From: Cristatella mucedo
Taxonomy: Eukaryota > Bryozoa > Phylactolaemata > Cristatellidae
Assembly: GCA_009760855.2 (NCBI GenBank)
Contig: WPIO01000192.1
Location: forward strand, 228,501 to 292,500
Length of the DNA stretch: 64,000 nucleotides
Reading direction: 5' to 3'
Shown: piece after piece, positions 34,301 to 46,700 of the stretch
Layout: every line of letters starts with the position of its first letter
How positions within the stretch are numbered: position 1 is the stretch's first letter
Position numbers and translations under genes: made by a program
Notes under the pieces: model-generated
The model's input: the letters and a program-made list of their open reading frames with translations, nothing else
The model's database searches: none
What the model was told of the DNA's origin: nothing

Positions 34301-35033
34301 GTGCTCACCGGCAAGGCTGCTGCTGCATGAGTCAGACGAGCAGTCTGACTCCGACGAGGCAAAAGCGCTTTGGGTATGGTGCCCGAGCTTATGCTATGCC
34401 GCCCGTCCTATCGACACGTAGGGAAGACAGTGTTCAATTTAAGCACTGATCTGACTGGTCCGCGGTATGGCTTCTGCGGTCAGCGAAGCTTCCAGCTCGA
34501 TCCAGCTAGTGGCCGCAGTAAGAGCAACCGCAACCACGGCTGCCACAATGGGTCTGAAACTGCAGCTGCCATACACCGGAGCACCTGTCGGCTGCAGTAC
34601 CACTTCAGGGCAGGGTAAGCACTACGGCGATTCAGACGAACACCAAAGAAACTCAGTAGTCGCATGCGCTCGAGGATGTGGCAGCGCCTGAGCACGCTCG
34701 CTGAGTGACGGCTCGGAGGTGACTAGCGTGCCCGCGCCAGCGCACAAGACATCTAGGTCGAGCACGGGGGGGGGGGGGCGGCGGCTACACATGCAATCAG
34801 CTTCAGCTCCTAGCTGATTAACCGTTTTGTTTGACTGTTTCTTATTCGGTTTTGCTGGCATACTCGAAATCTCGGTATTTTGGGCGCCAACTCATTAACC
34901 GAGGCAGCGCGCTAGACTAGAGAGTCGAGCTAGCTCTGAAAACCTGCACGGGCGCTCCTGCCGGTGGACGACACTCTCTTTGGCAACGGATGCCCGAGCT
35001 CGCAGCAGCCGCTCCGCATCCTCTTCTGGAACA
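31317..35033. other. Intergenic, no gene named
   Basis: The interval 33.6-34.8 kb is richer in GC and in CAG/CTG-type trinucleotides than its surroundings. A frame at 34,236-34,421 (+) includes LHESDEQSDSDEAK, and AATAAA occurs at 34,080-34,085. These hints do not combine into a gene model. A G run lies at 34,767-34,778. Confidence 0.35.
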
Positions 35034-35106
35034 GGTCCTGTGGCCTAATGGATAAGGCGTTGGCCTCCGGAGCCAAAGATTGCGAGTTCGAGTCTCGCCT
35101 GGATCG
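35034..35106 (+). tRNA. tRNA-Arg (anticodon CCG), possibly a pseudogene
   Basis: The sequence folds as a 73-base tRNA. The acceptor stem is GGTCCTG/CTGGATC, the D arm GCC-TAATGGATAA-GGC, the anticodon stem TTGGC/GCCAA with loop CTCCGGA (anticodon CCG at 35,067-35,069), and the T arm GCGAG-TTCGAGT-CTCGC. The discriminator base is G. Box A (TGGCCTAATGG) and box B (GAGTTCGAGTCTC) are intact. The acceptor stem has one U-U mismatch (pair 6-67) and one G-U pair (2-71). No run of four Ts follows closely; the first is about 50 bases downstream, inside the adjacent SINE. It may be functional or a recent pseudogene. Confidence 0.75.
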
Positions 35107-35122
35107 TTAACATTTGTTTGGT

Positions 35123-35308
35123 GAGCCGTGATGGCACACTAGGTAAGGCGGTTGCTTTTCACGACCTCGGTCTCGAGGACGTGGGTTCGATTCCTGCGGT
35201 GGGCGATCCTTCATAGCCACTGCAATCGGTGGTGATAGCCGTAAAGGCTCTTCTGTCGCTATACAAAAAGAGGCTGTTCAATCAGCTAGGATTTATTTAT
35301 TTTTTTAT
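35123..35308 (+). mobile_element. tRNA-derived SINE (family 1), full length
   Basis: This is one of the best copies. It contains GAGCCGTGATGGCACACTAG, TTCACGACCTCGGTC, GTGGGTTCGATTCCTGCGG, a CACTGCAATCGGTGGTG stem, TAGCCGTAAAGGCTC, TATACAAAAAGAGGCTG and a TTTA/T-rich tail. The head differs from the tRNA-Arg 16 bp upstream, so that tRNA is not its direct parent. Confidence 0.9.
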
Positions 35309-36785
35309 TCTGGCAGCACCTTAAAGCAGCTGCTCGAGCTGGAAAAACGAAAAAGTAGGCCCACGAACGGCAGAGGGAAATCAAATGCAGCCCGGCATCA
35401 GGCAGCAAAACGTGGCCATCCTTTCCTCCAGAAACCATGCATCGCGTTCTGCATTCGATCGCCGGCACGCTCCTGTTGCATGCTGTACATCCGGGTTGAG
35501 TTCTATAACCAACGGCAAGGGGACCTCCGGATGCAGCCTTTTGCATGGCATGGACGGATCAGGTGCAGGAGATGACACGCCCACTTCCTTGCCACCACCC
35601 ACCCACCCACGGACTCAGCTTGCCCCAAAACTTGTAAGCTTAGTTTATCGTTATTCAACTTGAGAAAGTTTGTCGCCATTCAAGTGCAAATGCCTGCAAT
35701 ACTGTAGCAAGGGAGCTGAGAGCTTGACATTCCAGAAGCCTGTGAGTGGGTCAAAGCACAGGCACAGTGGTTTGTGTAGTCGGGATAGGAATTACAGCCT
35801 AGATGGTGCTTGACGACTTCATCGGCAAGAGGGAGGGTATATATTGTGAACGTTAGCAGACCAAGCACGTAAGCCTTTAGTACCATAGACTTTAATTAAG
35901 ATGCAGCCAATTTGGCATAAACATCGATAGCTAGTGAACATGCCATCGTTAGTGATTATGTCCTGCTAGTTAGGGTTCAAATTATGGCACGCACAAAGAA
36001 TACCATGCCAGCCACAAGCAACAAGGACTCAGAAAAATAACTACGATTATCAATATTCACGTCAACCACGATTGGGCCTGCTGCCCCACCAAGCCTTGCC
36101 TGGCCTGGTGGGTTTGTTAGTCCAGGACATTGGGCAAACAACACAAGTCCAAATTGTAGCCCCAGCAGAAGGCTTGCCAGATCGAGGGCATTGGGCCCGC
36201 AGCAGTATTCCCTATCAAAGCCACAGCAGAAGCAGACAAGACCAAATGGTGAAGAGCCCGGTAACAGAGGCATTATCCAGCCAGCTATCACGGCCAGCAG
36301 CTCTAAATTTGTCACCACTGGCACGAATCAGGCAGATCAAGTCTCTATTGTGCTCTGTGGTGCATGACTGTGGCAAGCAGAGACTAGCATTGTCAGACTT
36401 CTGCATACCTAACGAAATACTCACCACGAGATTTTTGTCACCAGTGGTGAGAATGCATGACTCATATCGGCTCCTTTGTAGCCGGTAGACAGAGGAGTCA
36501 AAACTCACCACTTCAGACGACAGCTCTTGATCTGAGGAACTGCTGTACTAGCAGGTGTACATAGCTCAAACGGCAAGTTTGCATGAGCTTGGAATCAAGC
36601 ACACTCAGATCTGCCGAGCAAGGTGAACACAAAAAAGGAGCCGATGTGAAGAAAGTTAAAAATGAACATTTGACAGGTATCGAGGATGACAGACTTAGGT
36701 AGCTAGCCAGATGTTGCAAGTTAGTAATGAGAGGTAGAAAAAAGAATACTGGAGGGAGTGAGAGGTAAGAGAAAGAGAACAGAGG

Positions 36786-36787
<2 letters not shown>
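35309..36787. other. No gene recognised
   Basis: Intergenic DNA. Open frames of up to 138 codons on the two strands overlap each other and show no domain. Confidence 0.4.

Positions 36788-36870
<83 letters not shown>
36788..36870. repeat. (GA)n microsatellite
   Basis: About 83 bp of GA dinucleotide inside a longer purine-rich region. Confidence 0.97.
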
Positions 36871-36871
<1 letters not shown>

Positions 36872-36950
36872 GATGGAGCAAGAGATGACAGTGAAAGGGA
36901 GAGAGCTTAAGTAAACAAGTTAAGGACATAAACAAAAGAGGAAAGTGGAC

Positions 36951-38281
<1,331 letters not shown>

Positions 38282-38287
38282 TTTATT
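38282..38287 (-). other. Possible polyadenylation signal of the gephyrin-like gene
   Basis: TTTATT on the + strand is AATAAA on the - strand, 507 bases downstream of the stop codon at 38,794. It is a suitable 3' end signal, giving a GC-rich 3' UTR of about 0.5 kb. Use is inferred. Confidence 0.4.
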
Positions 38288-38793
38288 GAGGGAGCCGTAC
38301 ACGACTGGGCAGGTGAATTTTCTTATCCAACTAAATCAAAGCAACTCCTGACAGATAGCTTCCCAGGCAGATCAAGCCTGAGAGGCCGGCAGCCCTAACG
38401 GATCCCACAGTCGTGCAATTAGCGCCGGGGGCCTTACGGGCCGGCCGGCCTCGACCACGTGCTGCCTGCTCGGTCGACCCGGGAGGGAGCCCCCTCCAGC
38501 CTCACTGCTGCATATCTCCTAGCTGCATTCCACGGCAGATTAGCCGACTGCGATGAGCTAGGGCCGGGCCACCCAGCCAGCAAGCCGTGCAAAGGCAACC
38601 GCGGCCGTGGCACAGCTGCCACCCGGCCACAGGCAGTGGGCATGCGACCAGGGCGCCTGCACGGACGGCTGCTTTATCCAACCACCCATCCAGTGCCGTG
38701 CCCGTGTGCAGAAGGCCGCTCGTTCTCCGACTGCCGCTGCCACCAGCCTCGGTGAGCCTCGCCCCAGAGCTCGTCGCGCCCACGGCAGCGGCC

Positions 38794-39042
38794 TCACGCC
38801 AAGCCGAGGCCGCGTATCAACATGGCGTCGACCAGCTGACCGGCTTCGACGACAGGCACTGTGTCAGTGCGCGCCGGCAGCACGAGAAGCGCATCGGCGG
38901 CACACAGGCTGGGCAGGCGGCTGCTCTCCTGGCTGCCTCGGACGATGCTCGCCACAGGCGCCGGATCTCCGCCACCGTCGATCCAGCGAATGCAGGCACG
39001 CCGGTACTCGGGCCGCTGGTCGAGCAGCAGCGTTTCATCGAC
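38794..39042 (-). CDS. GPHN: Gephyrin-like terminal exon G (249 nt, includes stop)
   Basis: Acceptor CGCGTTGCAG|GTCGATG. It encodes 82 residues of MoeA domain [42 protein letters not shown] and [16 protein letters not shown], then TGA. QRPEYRR matches the PRPEYHR motif of gephyrin. This exon is strikingly GC-rich compared with the other exons. Confidence 0.9.
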   Translation of the reverse strand, partial: VDETLLLDQRPEYRRACIRWIDGGGDPAPVASIVRGSQESSRLPSLCAADALLVLPARTDTVPVVEAGQLVDAMLIRGLGLA

Positions 39043-41212
39043 CTGCAACGCGACAGAGCGGGGTGGCCCCTGGCGGCTGCACATGCACGCCAGAGACCTG
39101 ACTCCGGAAATGGCGGTAAACTGGCCACCTCGAGGTGAGCCGCTGGTCCGAGACGACGAGCACGGGCGTGCGCCGAGCGCCACTGCTGCTCAGCACTCCA
39201 CCGCTGTGACCACAGCTCCGACGGAGCAAGGCTAATTAATATATGCTCGGTGCCAATGTTGCCACCTTGCTGCAGCCTTACAATATGCCGCAGCTGGATC
39301 GCTAGCAGTCAGCTTAAATTGCAAATTAAAACTGAAAACAGTCAGCTATGCCATGCCATCGTGGCTGAACCGATGATAGGATTTGTTTTACAAAATACCA
39401 CCCATCGCTCTGTGAGACAAAGTAGTAAGCGATGGACAGGCACTCACGGGCTACCTTTACTAAAAGAACTGCAGTGGCTCCTAGTTTTGTCAGCTGCTAC
39501 AAGGCAAAGCTCTAAACACCGACCCACAAGGCCAATCATGGGCTTAGCATGTTCACACCTAGCTGACATGATGCTGCAACTGAAAGCACCTTGAGGTCGA
39601 AGGTCCACTCAGGACAATAAACGAGTTGATACAATACTGGCACGATTGGTCATGGCCGGCCTGGGAGCAGTCACAGCCCACAGGGCGTCATGCAAGGTCA
39701 GGGTCAAGTTGGTGCTGTCTGACCAAACAGTCGAATCCCTGTTTCGACTATCACATTTGGTCTACATCGGCGTTCTAAATTTACGGCTGTGCTCTCCACT
39801 AGCCAGGCACACAGTAGATCCGACTGCCATAAATGAGTACTGGTTTAATGGCTAAAACAAATGTCCGACTTGATACAACCCAGTCCCAGGAGATGCCTGC
39901 TGAAACCCACCAACCGGCAGTCACAGCCTCTGGTTCGACAGCAGTAGCTTGCCAGGCCAGTGCAGCTGGGGAGAGGGAGGGGTACTACAAGCACCCAGTC
40001 ATTGACAATGGGTAATTTTCGGCAATGGGGGAGGGGTCCAGCATTGACAGTCATCACCCGGAGCAAGAGAGACAGCCATCGCCCGGACATCTGCCGGGCG
40101 ACACTAGTTGCAATACAAACGCCGATCGAAATATCACCAGCCTGATGACAGTTGGTCTACACAGCTTTTGAAATCCTCTGGTACGGTGGTTGTCACCTGC
40201 TGACTAGACAACAGTATATTGCAGCATATTCTTTTCGAAACTGCTTTACATGCTGCTCAGGGTGCTTAAGAGGAACTTCTTTCCATATATGTTCTGCTAT
40301 CATAGACTGACGATGCATTGCACAGTGAACTGGTCAAGACTGAATGGCCAGCATACCAGACAAGTTCCCCTATGCTTGCTAGCTGAATATCATTTATGAG
40401 CTAGCTGTAAATACCATTTATAGCAGCTGCACGTTGGGACGTCAGAAGAAATTTATTACTCGCAGCACAACATGGGTGGTTTAATTACAAGTGAGGCAAG
40501 TGGGACGAGAGCCACTATTGGCAAAAATACGACAAACGGAAACTGACAAGTGCTGCTGCTGCTGTAAAGAAAAAACAAAGGCAGCCGTGATTCACGGCAG
40601 CCTACCCATGCATATACTGGCACACAGCAGCACGCACATACGCATGGACACATGCGGCCTTGATCTGCCTCGGGGTAAGGTGCATGCCTTTTATGACCGA
40701 GATCGTGGGATCAAGCCACGAGGCACATGTAAGATGCCTGGATAGACATTTAGTTATCTTGAGGGGCTTTGCAGATACATTATCATTTCTATTATTATTT
40801 ATGCGCACATGCCCTCACCACTATGTACGTAAGTGTGTGCATGCATGCACGCGTGCACGCACGCGTGCACACACGCACACACACACATCCCCACTAGCAA
40901 ATTTACATGTGGGCACACACGCACACACCCCCCCACAAACACACACAGCCCACACAAACACCCCACAAAAATACACCCTACACAAACACACCCCACATGA
41001 ACACACCCCACACGAACACACACACACACACACACACACGCACGCACACACACACACACACCGCACAAACACGAACACCCCACATACGAACATGCACACT
41101 TCGCACGAACATACACGCACGGACATACACATGCACACACACACACATACGCAGGCACAAACTCACCCACACCCGCTGCACACATGCAGGAACACACACA
41201 CACACATGAACA

Positions 41213-41302
<90 letters not shown>

Positions 41303-43281
41303 CTATGCTGCCATGCAAGTATTGAAAGCAAGACTGCCTATAACGTGGTGACCGGTCTAGCTGCACGCAATCGCGGCTGGTCTCAATGAGACTGCAGGCC
41401 ATTGAAAAGGTCGTTCCTACTCCTTAAAGTATGGTTCAACTGCAGCTGGTACTGCCACTGAACACAAATTGTGACGGCACAGGATGAAACTGACAAGGCA
41501 ATGGTGACGGCTCATAATGGAGCAGATGCACTGCTGCTGCAAGAAGCAGCAGGTGCAGACTGCCCGGATCAGACGTTCGGATGGAGGGGAAGGGGACGTG
41601 AGCAGCGCGGCACAGCCACGAGTCAGCCTCCCTGCCGCTGCCACTCGTCCTGCACAGGCGTGCGAGCTAGCAGCTGAGCAGAAGCTCAGCCAGCAGTAAC
41701 AGCTTCCACGGGCAGCCTGCGCTGAACCGAGGGTGCCGGGAAAGCTGGTGGCAAGGCTTTATACTTCAAGAGAATACGGCATGGTTATCCAATCACCAGC
41801 AGTAAGGGAAGTGGCTGCAAGATTGACCAGCCTCAAGCTTCTTAAATTACTATATCAAACCTCAGCAAAAGATAATCTCAATCAACAGCTAGACACAGTC
41901 CGAGTAGGCACAGGGAAGTACAATCTCGGAAGTGGCCTTGTCCACTGCAGCAGAGGCACCAATTCACTAGCAGCCAGCAGGCTACAGCAAAGTATGCACT
42001 GATTTCAAGAACGACACAGCTAATTGCACATGCAGATCCATCGCATGGCTATAATAACATCGAATGTCGCAGGCAACTTTAGAAAAGATGCATATTCACA
42101 TTATTAATAATACTAATAATACATCTGTATAACACTGTATAGCACCCTCAGAGAACAGAGTCTCTTTCTAGGTACTTTACAGATGCTACATAGGAAGTAT
42201 ATCAAATGATTGGTAGTAACATCCACAGGCAGCAGGCACTGACCTGACCACATTTAAAAGAAACTTAAAAACATACCTATTTAGGACAGCATTTAGTGGG
42301 TCCTTGTGATTCGTCCTCGATGTGCTTATGCGTGCTGACACTGTTCATGCTGCCACTAACCACATTTGCATGCTGACCCAGTGCATGTAACCCCTAACCA
42401 TGTTATTCATTTTGTTTGTTTTTCAAGCATGATTCTACTTACTATTCTATTGCGTATCACTTTGCAGCAAATGTAAAGCGCCTAGAAAGAGATTAAGTTC
42501 TCTGAGGGCGCTTTATCAAGTGCAATATTATTATTATTATTATTACAGTGTGAGCATGCATATGCATACGAAGGAAGGAGTATAAAGACTCACTAAATGC
42601 TATTATATATAGATGCGTTTTAAGCTTATTTTTAAATTTCGTCATGTTAGGGAGCATTGTGACATGTGCATCGGAAGTGAGTTCCAGGCTTTGGAAGCAT
42701 TAGTGCTAAAGGCACGGTCTCCAAAGGATCTGACGTTCGTACGAGGTATAGCTAAATTCGCGCCAGCACACAATGGGTTGGACGATTCTTGGCCTAGTGG
42801 GTGGGGGGGGGGAGTAGTTCTGATAGTTATGCTGGAGCCAGAGACTAAAGGGACCTGGGTGGTGGACTAGCTCTCGTCATCGGCAACTGCTATTTACGCG
42901 ACGACTCATTGCACTCGACACCTCAAAAATTATGCGGTTGGTTTATTCATTGAATTTCACAGGAGTTACAAATCAACCTGTGCACGTGGCCTTTGTTCCT
43001 CCGGCCGTCCACGTGATTATCATCGATGTGCTTATGTGTGCTAAAGCTTCACAAGCTATCACCAACAAACTGAAGCAATTCCTTTCCAGCACACGTAGGC
43101 CAGAAAGAGATCAAGCTTTCCTAGGGAGCTATACAAATGTCTTATTGCCATTATCACCAGCGTCAGAATTGTTATTATTACTTCCTGCCTGTACGACAGA
43201 GAAGAGAGAACGCATCTGCCTTGCCTTTGAATAGCAACCCAATGGCAGCACGGAATTTGACTTTGCTCGTGCAACAGCTAC

Positions 43282-43352
<71 letters not shown>

Positions 43353-43664
43353 CGTATACTGTGTGGTTGTATTCATAGTCGTAGCACACTTGCTCAATGA
43401 TTTATGACTAGATACATGTGTAAAGTAAGCAGTGCATGTGTGCACATGAAAGTCTGCTAGTCTTTCTCGGTCACATGTAACTGAGCGTAAGCTAAGAGGT
43501 GTCAAGTGCAACGATGAGTACTTGAACAGCAGCTGCCGATGACAAGAGATAGCCAACCATCCAGATCAACTGTTATTGTGTATTACACAGTGGTTCACCA
43601 GATAGCCACGTCCATAGAAGGATTCATCAGAAAGCCAGGTCCATAGAAGGGAGCCAGATTCGTA

Positions 43665-43717
<53 letters not shown>

Positions 43718-46700
43718 CATCCATGCAATGCCCGTGAAAGCGGTGGATCAACAAACAGCACACGAACACTAATATGTTATTGCCATTTTAAGTGCACATA
43801 GAGGTAACCACGGTTGGTTCAAAGCAACAGGTATACACAGGAATCAAGCTTACTGAGCCACAGGTGCAATAATGGACTACAAGGCTCTTTTGTCTCTGTC
43901 GTTCTGTCTGTCTCTCCCCATTTATAGCTGGAGGCGAGAGTGATACAAATGAGAGCCACAATAACGACACACACAGTCCTGCTCACCAGACAGCAGCTGA
44001 GAAGCTATCCGATGGCTTCCTTTATTACATACTCTACTGCTGATGCCCACGGGCAGACTGACAGACAGGCTGGCTATGAAACGACAGCGGCAACACTTAG
44101 CCAACTCGTAGCAACCCCGATCACCGGCAGGCATCCTTTCCTTCAGACATTCCTCAGTTTCAGCTGTGAGACCACACAAGCATTCCTGTGTCAGCGATTT
44201 CGGCCGCCTGGCAAGCTCACGTCGGTCACAGGCTTACAAGCCATCACACTATGCAGCTGCTGTGCCACAAAGGCATCAGCATTAGGGCACTGCCTGTGTC
44301 AGCTATGAGAAAACTGCTGGCTGAGAGCAGATGCAGTGTTAGCAAGTGTCATCAGTGCTGGTCGGTAATAAATCAACAGGCAGTAATGGCAAAGCTCCAC
44401 CCACATCACCCAAGCCATATAAAGAACGAACAAACCAAAAGTAGCCAGGAAGAGAGAATAGCTCCACAGGTAGCAGAAAACCCAGCCCAGAAAAAAAAGA
44501 AATACCAAAAGCAGAACCAATAGCTTCTTGAGTGCCTGTGCATCAGTGAAGGAGTCGGCAAAGGCAGCATGTCCAATGCCGGCCAGCACAAATCGGGGGG
44601 GGGGGGGGAGGGAGTGGAGGAAACCCAATCCGGTGTTCGACTGCCACCGAGCCTGCTGGCTGATGGGTACAGGCAGATAAGTAGCAGCACAGATGGCTCA
44701 GAGGCAGAGCAGGACGAACATTAGCGTGAATACACACTCACGCATGCCCACACACAAATGCACGCCCACACATAAATGCACGCCCACACATAAAACGCCC
44801 AACAGCAGATTGCTTGCCATAAGCAGGCCTGGATGGCCAAATGAGTGACACCGGGAGCACCACCCCAAAAATGGCAAAAACAGATTAGCAAACAGCTAGT
44901 CAGGGGCTTCGCGGCATTAAAAAGAAAAGTGGATAAGAACAGGGTTGCCCTGGCTAGTCTCTCGTGCGATGACTTCGTGAAAAGAAAGCAGCATGGGCCT
45001 CTTTCTCCAGCTCAGTTTCAGCAGCTCTAGAGAGTGATGCGCTTCATTTTACACGGGTCTCAGGTTGTTGAGCATGACTGATTCGGTTTTCATTTTAAGC
45101 ACAGCCACGGCAGCAGCTTCGAACTCTACGATGACCAGGACCAGCTTTTGCCGGTACCAGACATCGAGCAAGCACGGTGCGGTGCTAGACCCTGGGCATT
45201 ATCCCAGGTCGTTTCGAGTCGGGCAGCAGTCAAGAAATGAAAGGAAATGAAAGTGGCCAAGGCTCGTCAACCACCATAGAAATGGGGCCGTTGGAGTGGC
45301 CAACCTGCTCTTTCACTCACCACTATGACAATATTACAACCACCGCCAACCACAAGCCAAGCAGCAGAAAAAGGGAGAGTGGAGGTGAACAGGTTGCTAA
45401 GGACAGCCTGCCTCCCTTCCAGCTTGCTGAGGTGGCACTCGCAGGCACAAGCAGGACATGATCGAGGCTCAGGGGCATGGCTTTCGATTAAACCTATGAG
45501 CGCACCACTTCAAATCGGACAAGGATGACTCATTCGGCAGGCGATCTCACTAGGCAGCAGGGCTACAGGAGCCAAGCACCAGCTCTCACATGTCTGGAGA
45601 GCACTGTTCGATCGGTGGCCACAGAACTAACTTTTTCCAACGTTATATAGGCACGGTTGAAAAAAAAGACGAGCTAAGGTCACAGACAGCGATGACACAC
45701 GAAGATCAACCGAAAAAAGAACCACCCAGAGAAAAAGCTTTAAGCAGAGGAGGGGGAGTTGCTGGTATGCTGATGATCGGCTGGTGCACACCAGCCTGAT
45801 CAGCAAGGCAAAGCAGGGGCTCTCGGGTCGGCTCCAATTGTATGCCAAGCCACTGAGAAGCATACCTTGACTTTCAAGACAGGTGCACGAATGCTCTTGG
45901 CACCCGACATCTTTCGGAGAGAAGGCAGCACGTAGAGGTGACACGTGACCAAGGCTGACACAGGGTTGCCGGGAAGTGCAAAGATGAGCTTCTTCCGTCC
46001 ATTAGCCAGCACGGTTGCAAAAGTTGTGGGCTTCCTAAAACCAATGACGTAGCATATCACAAAGCATCAGGCCAGCACTCTGCGATGTGTGCAAAGTTTG
46101 TACCAACACGCCGAAGGATGTCCACTTGCACAACGAAATCACCAGGAGCAAGAGTCCCGCTGCAAAACGCTAGGATAAAACTAGGGCTCAGTTACTGACC
46201 ATGCGGCGGTGCCGACACAGCATAGAGACTCATAGATGAGACTGGGTCACTCTCGAAACTCGATATCGCGAGACAGCAACTCTCAGTCTTGCCGAGCAGC
46301 CATTCGGCTGGCCAATGTAATTGGCAGTAGGCTTTCTTTGGACTCCCCATAACGGAGAACGAATTAAATAGTCAAGGGCAGATGAGGAGAAGAGGAAAGG
46401 CTCGTTAGCAAAAAGGAAAAAAATCCGCAAGCAAAGTTGTTCAAACCAGAGGAGCCAGGCCAAACAAGGAGCTGAAAGTCAGCACACGGGCACAGGTTGT
46501 CTGCAATCTCGTCTCACCCTGGCTTCATCAAGACACGAGCGAAATGAATCTTGGCTCCAAGCTGATTCTCGAGCACAGGCTTGACCAAGTCCATATCGCC
46601 CATCGAACCGCCGCCTGTCGTAATTATGACATCACAGTACTGGACGGCTGTCAGGAGAGCAGCCGAAAGGCATTTCGTGCTGCAAAACATTACAGCGACT

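Larger units (their letters stand above)
39043..45865 (-). other. Gephyrin-like intron F-G (6.8 kb)
   Basis: The largest intron but one. It carries a LINE relic (39.4 kb), CA-rich repeats (40.8-41.3 kb), nested LINE fragments (42.1-42.9 kb), (CT)n and (AT)n tracts, a G run at 44,597-44,608 and a 20-bp tandem repeat at 44.75 kb. No extra gephyrin exon is evident in it. Confidence 0.7.

Noticed and set aside
33793-34700. Possible gene with AATAAA at 34,080
   Set aside because: Frames with protein-like parts do not join through good splice sites, and no domain is recognised.
40660-41325. 221-codon His/Thr-rich frame and reverse Cys/Val-rich frames
   Set aside because: Translations of the CA-rich compound repeat.
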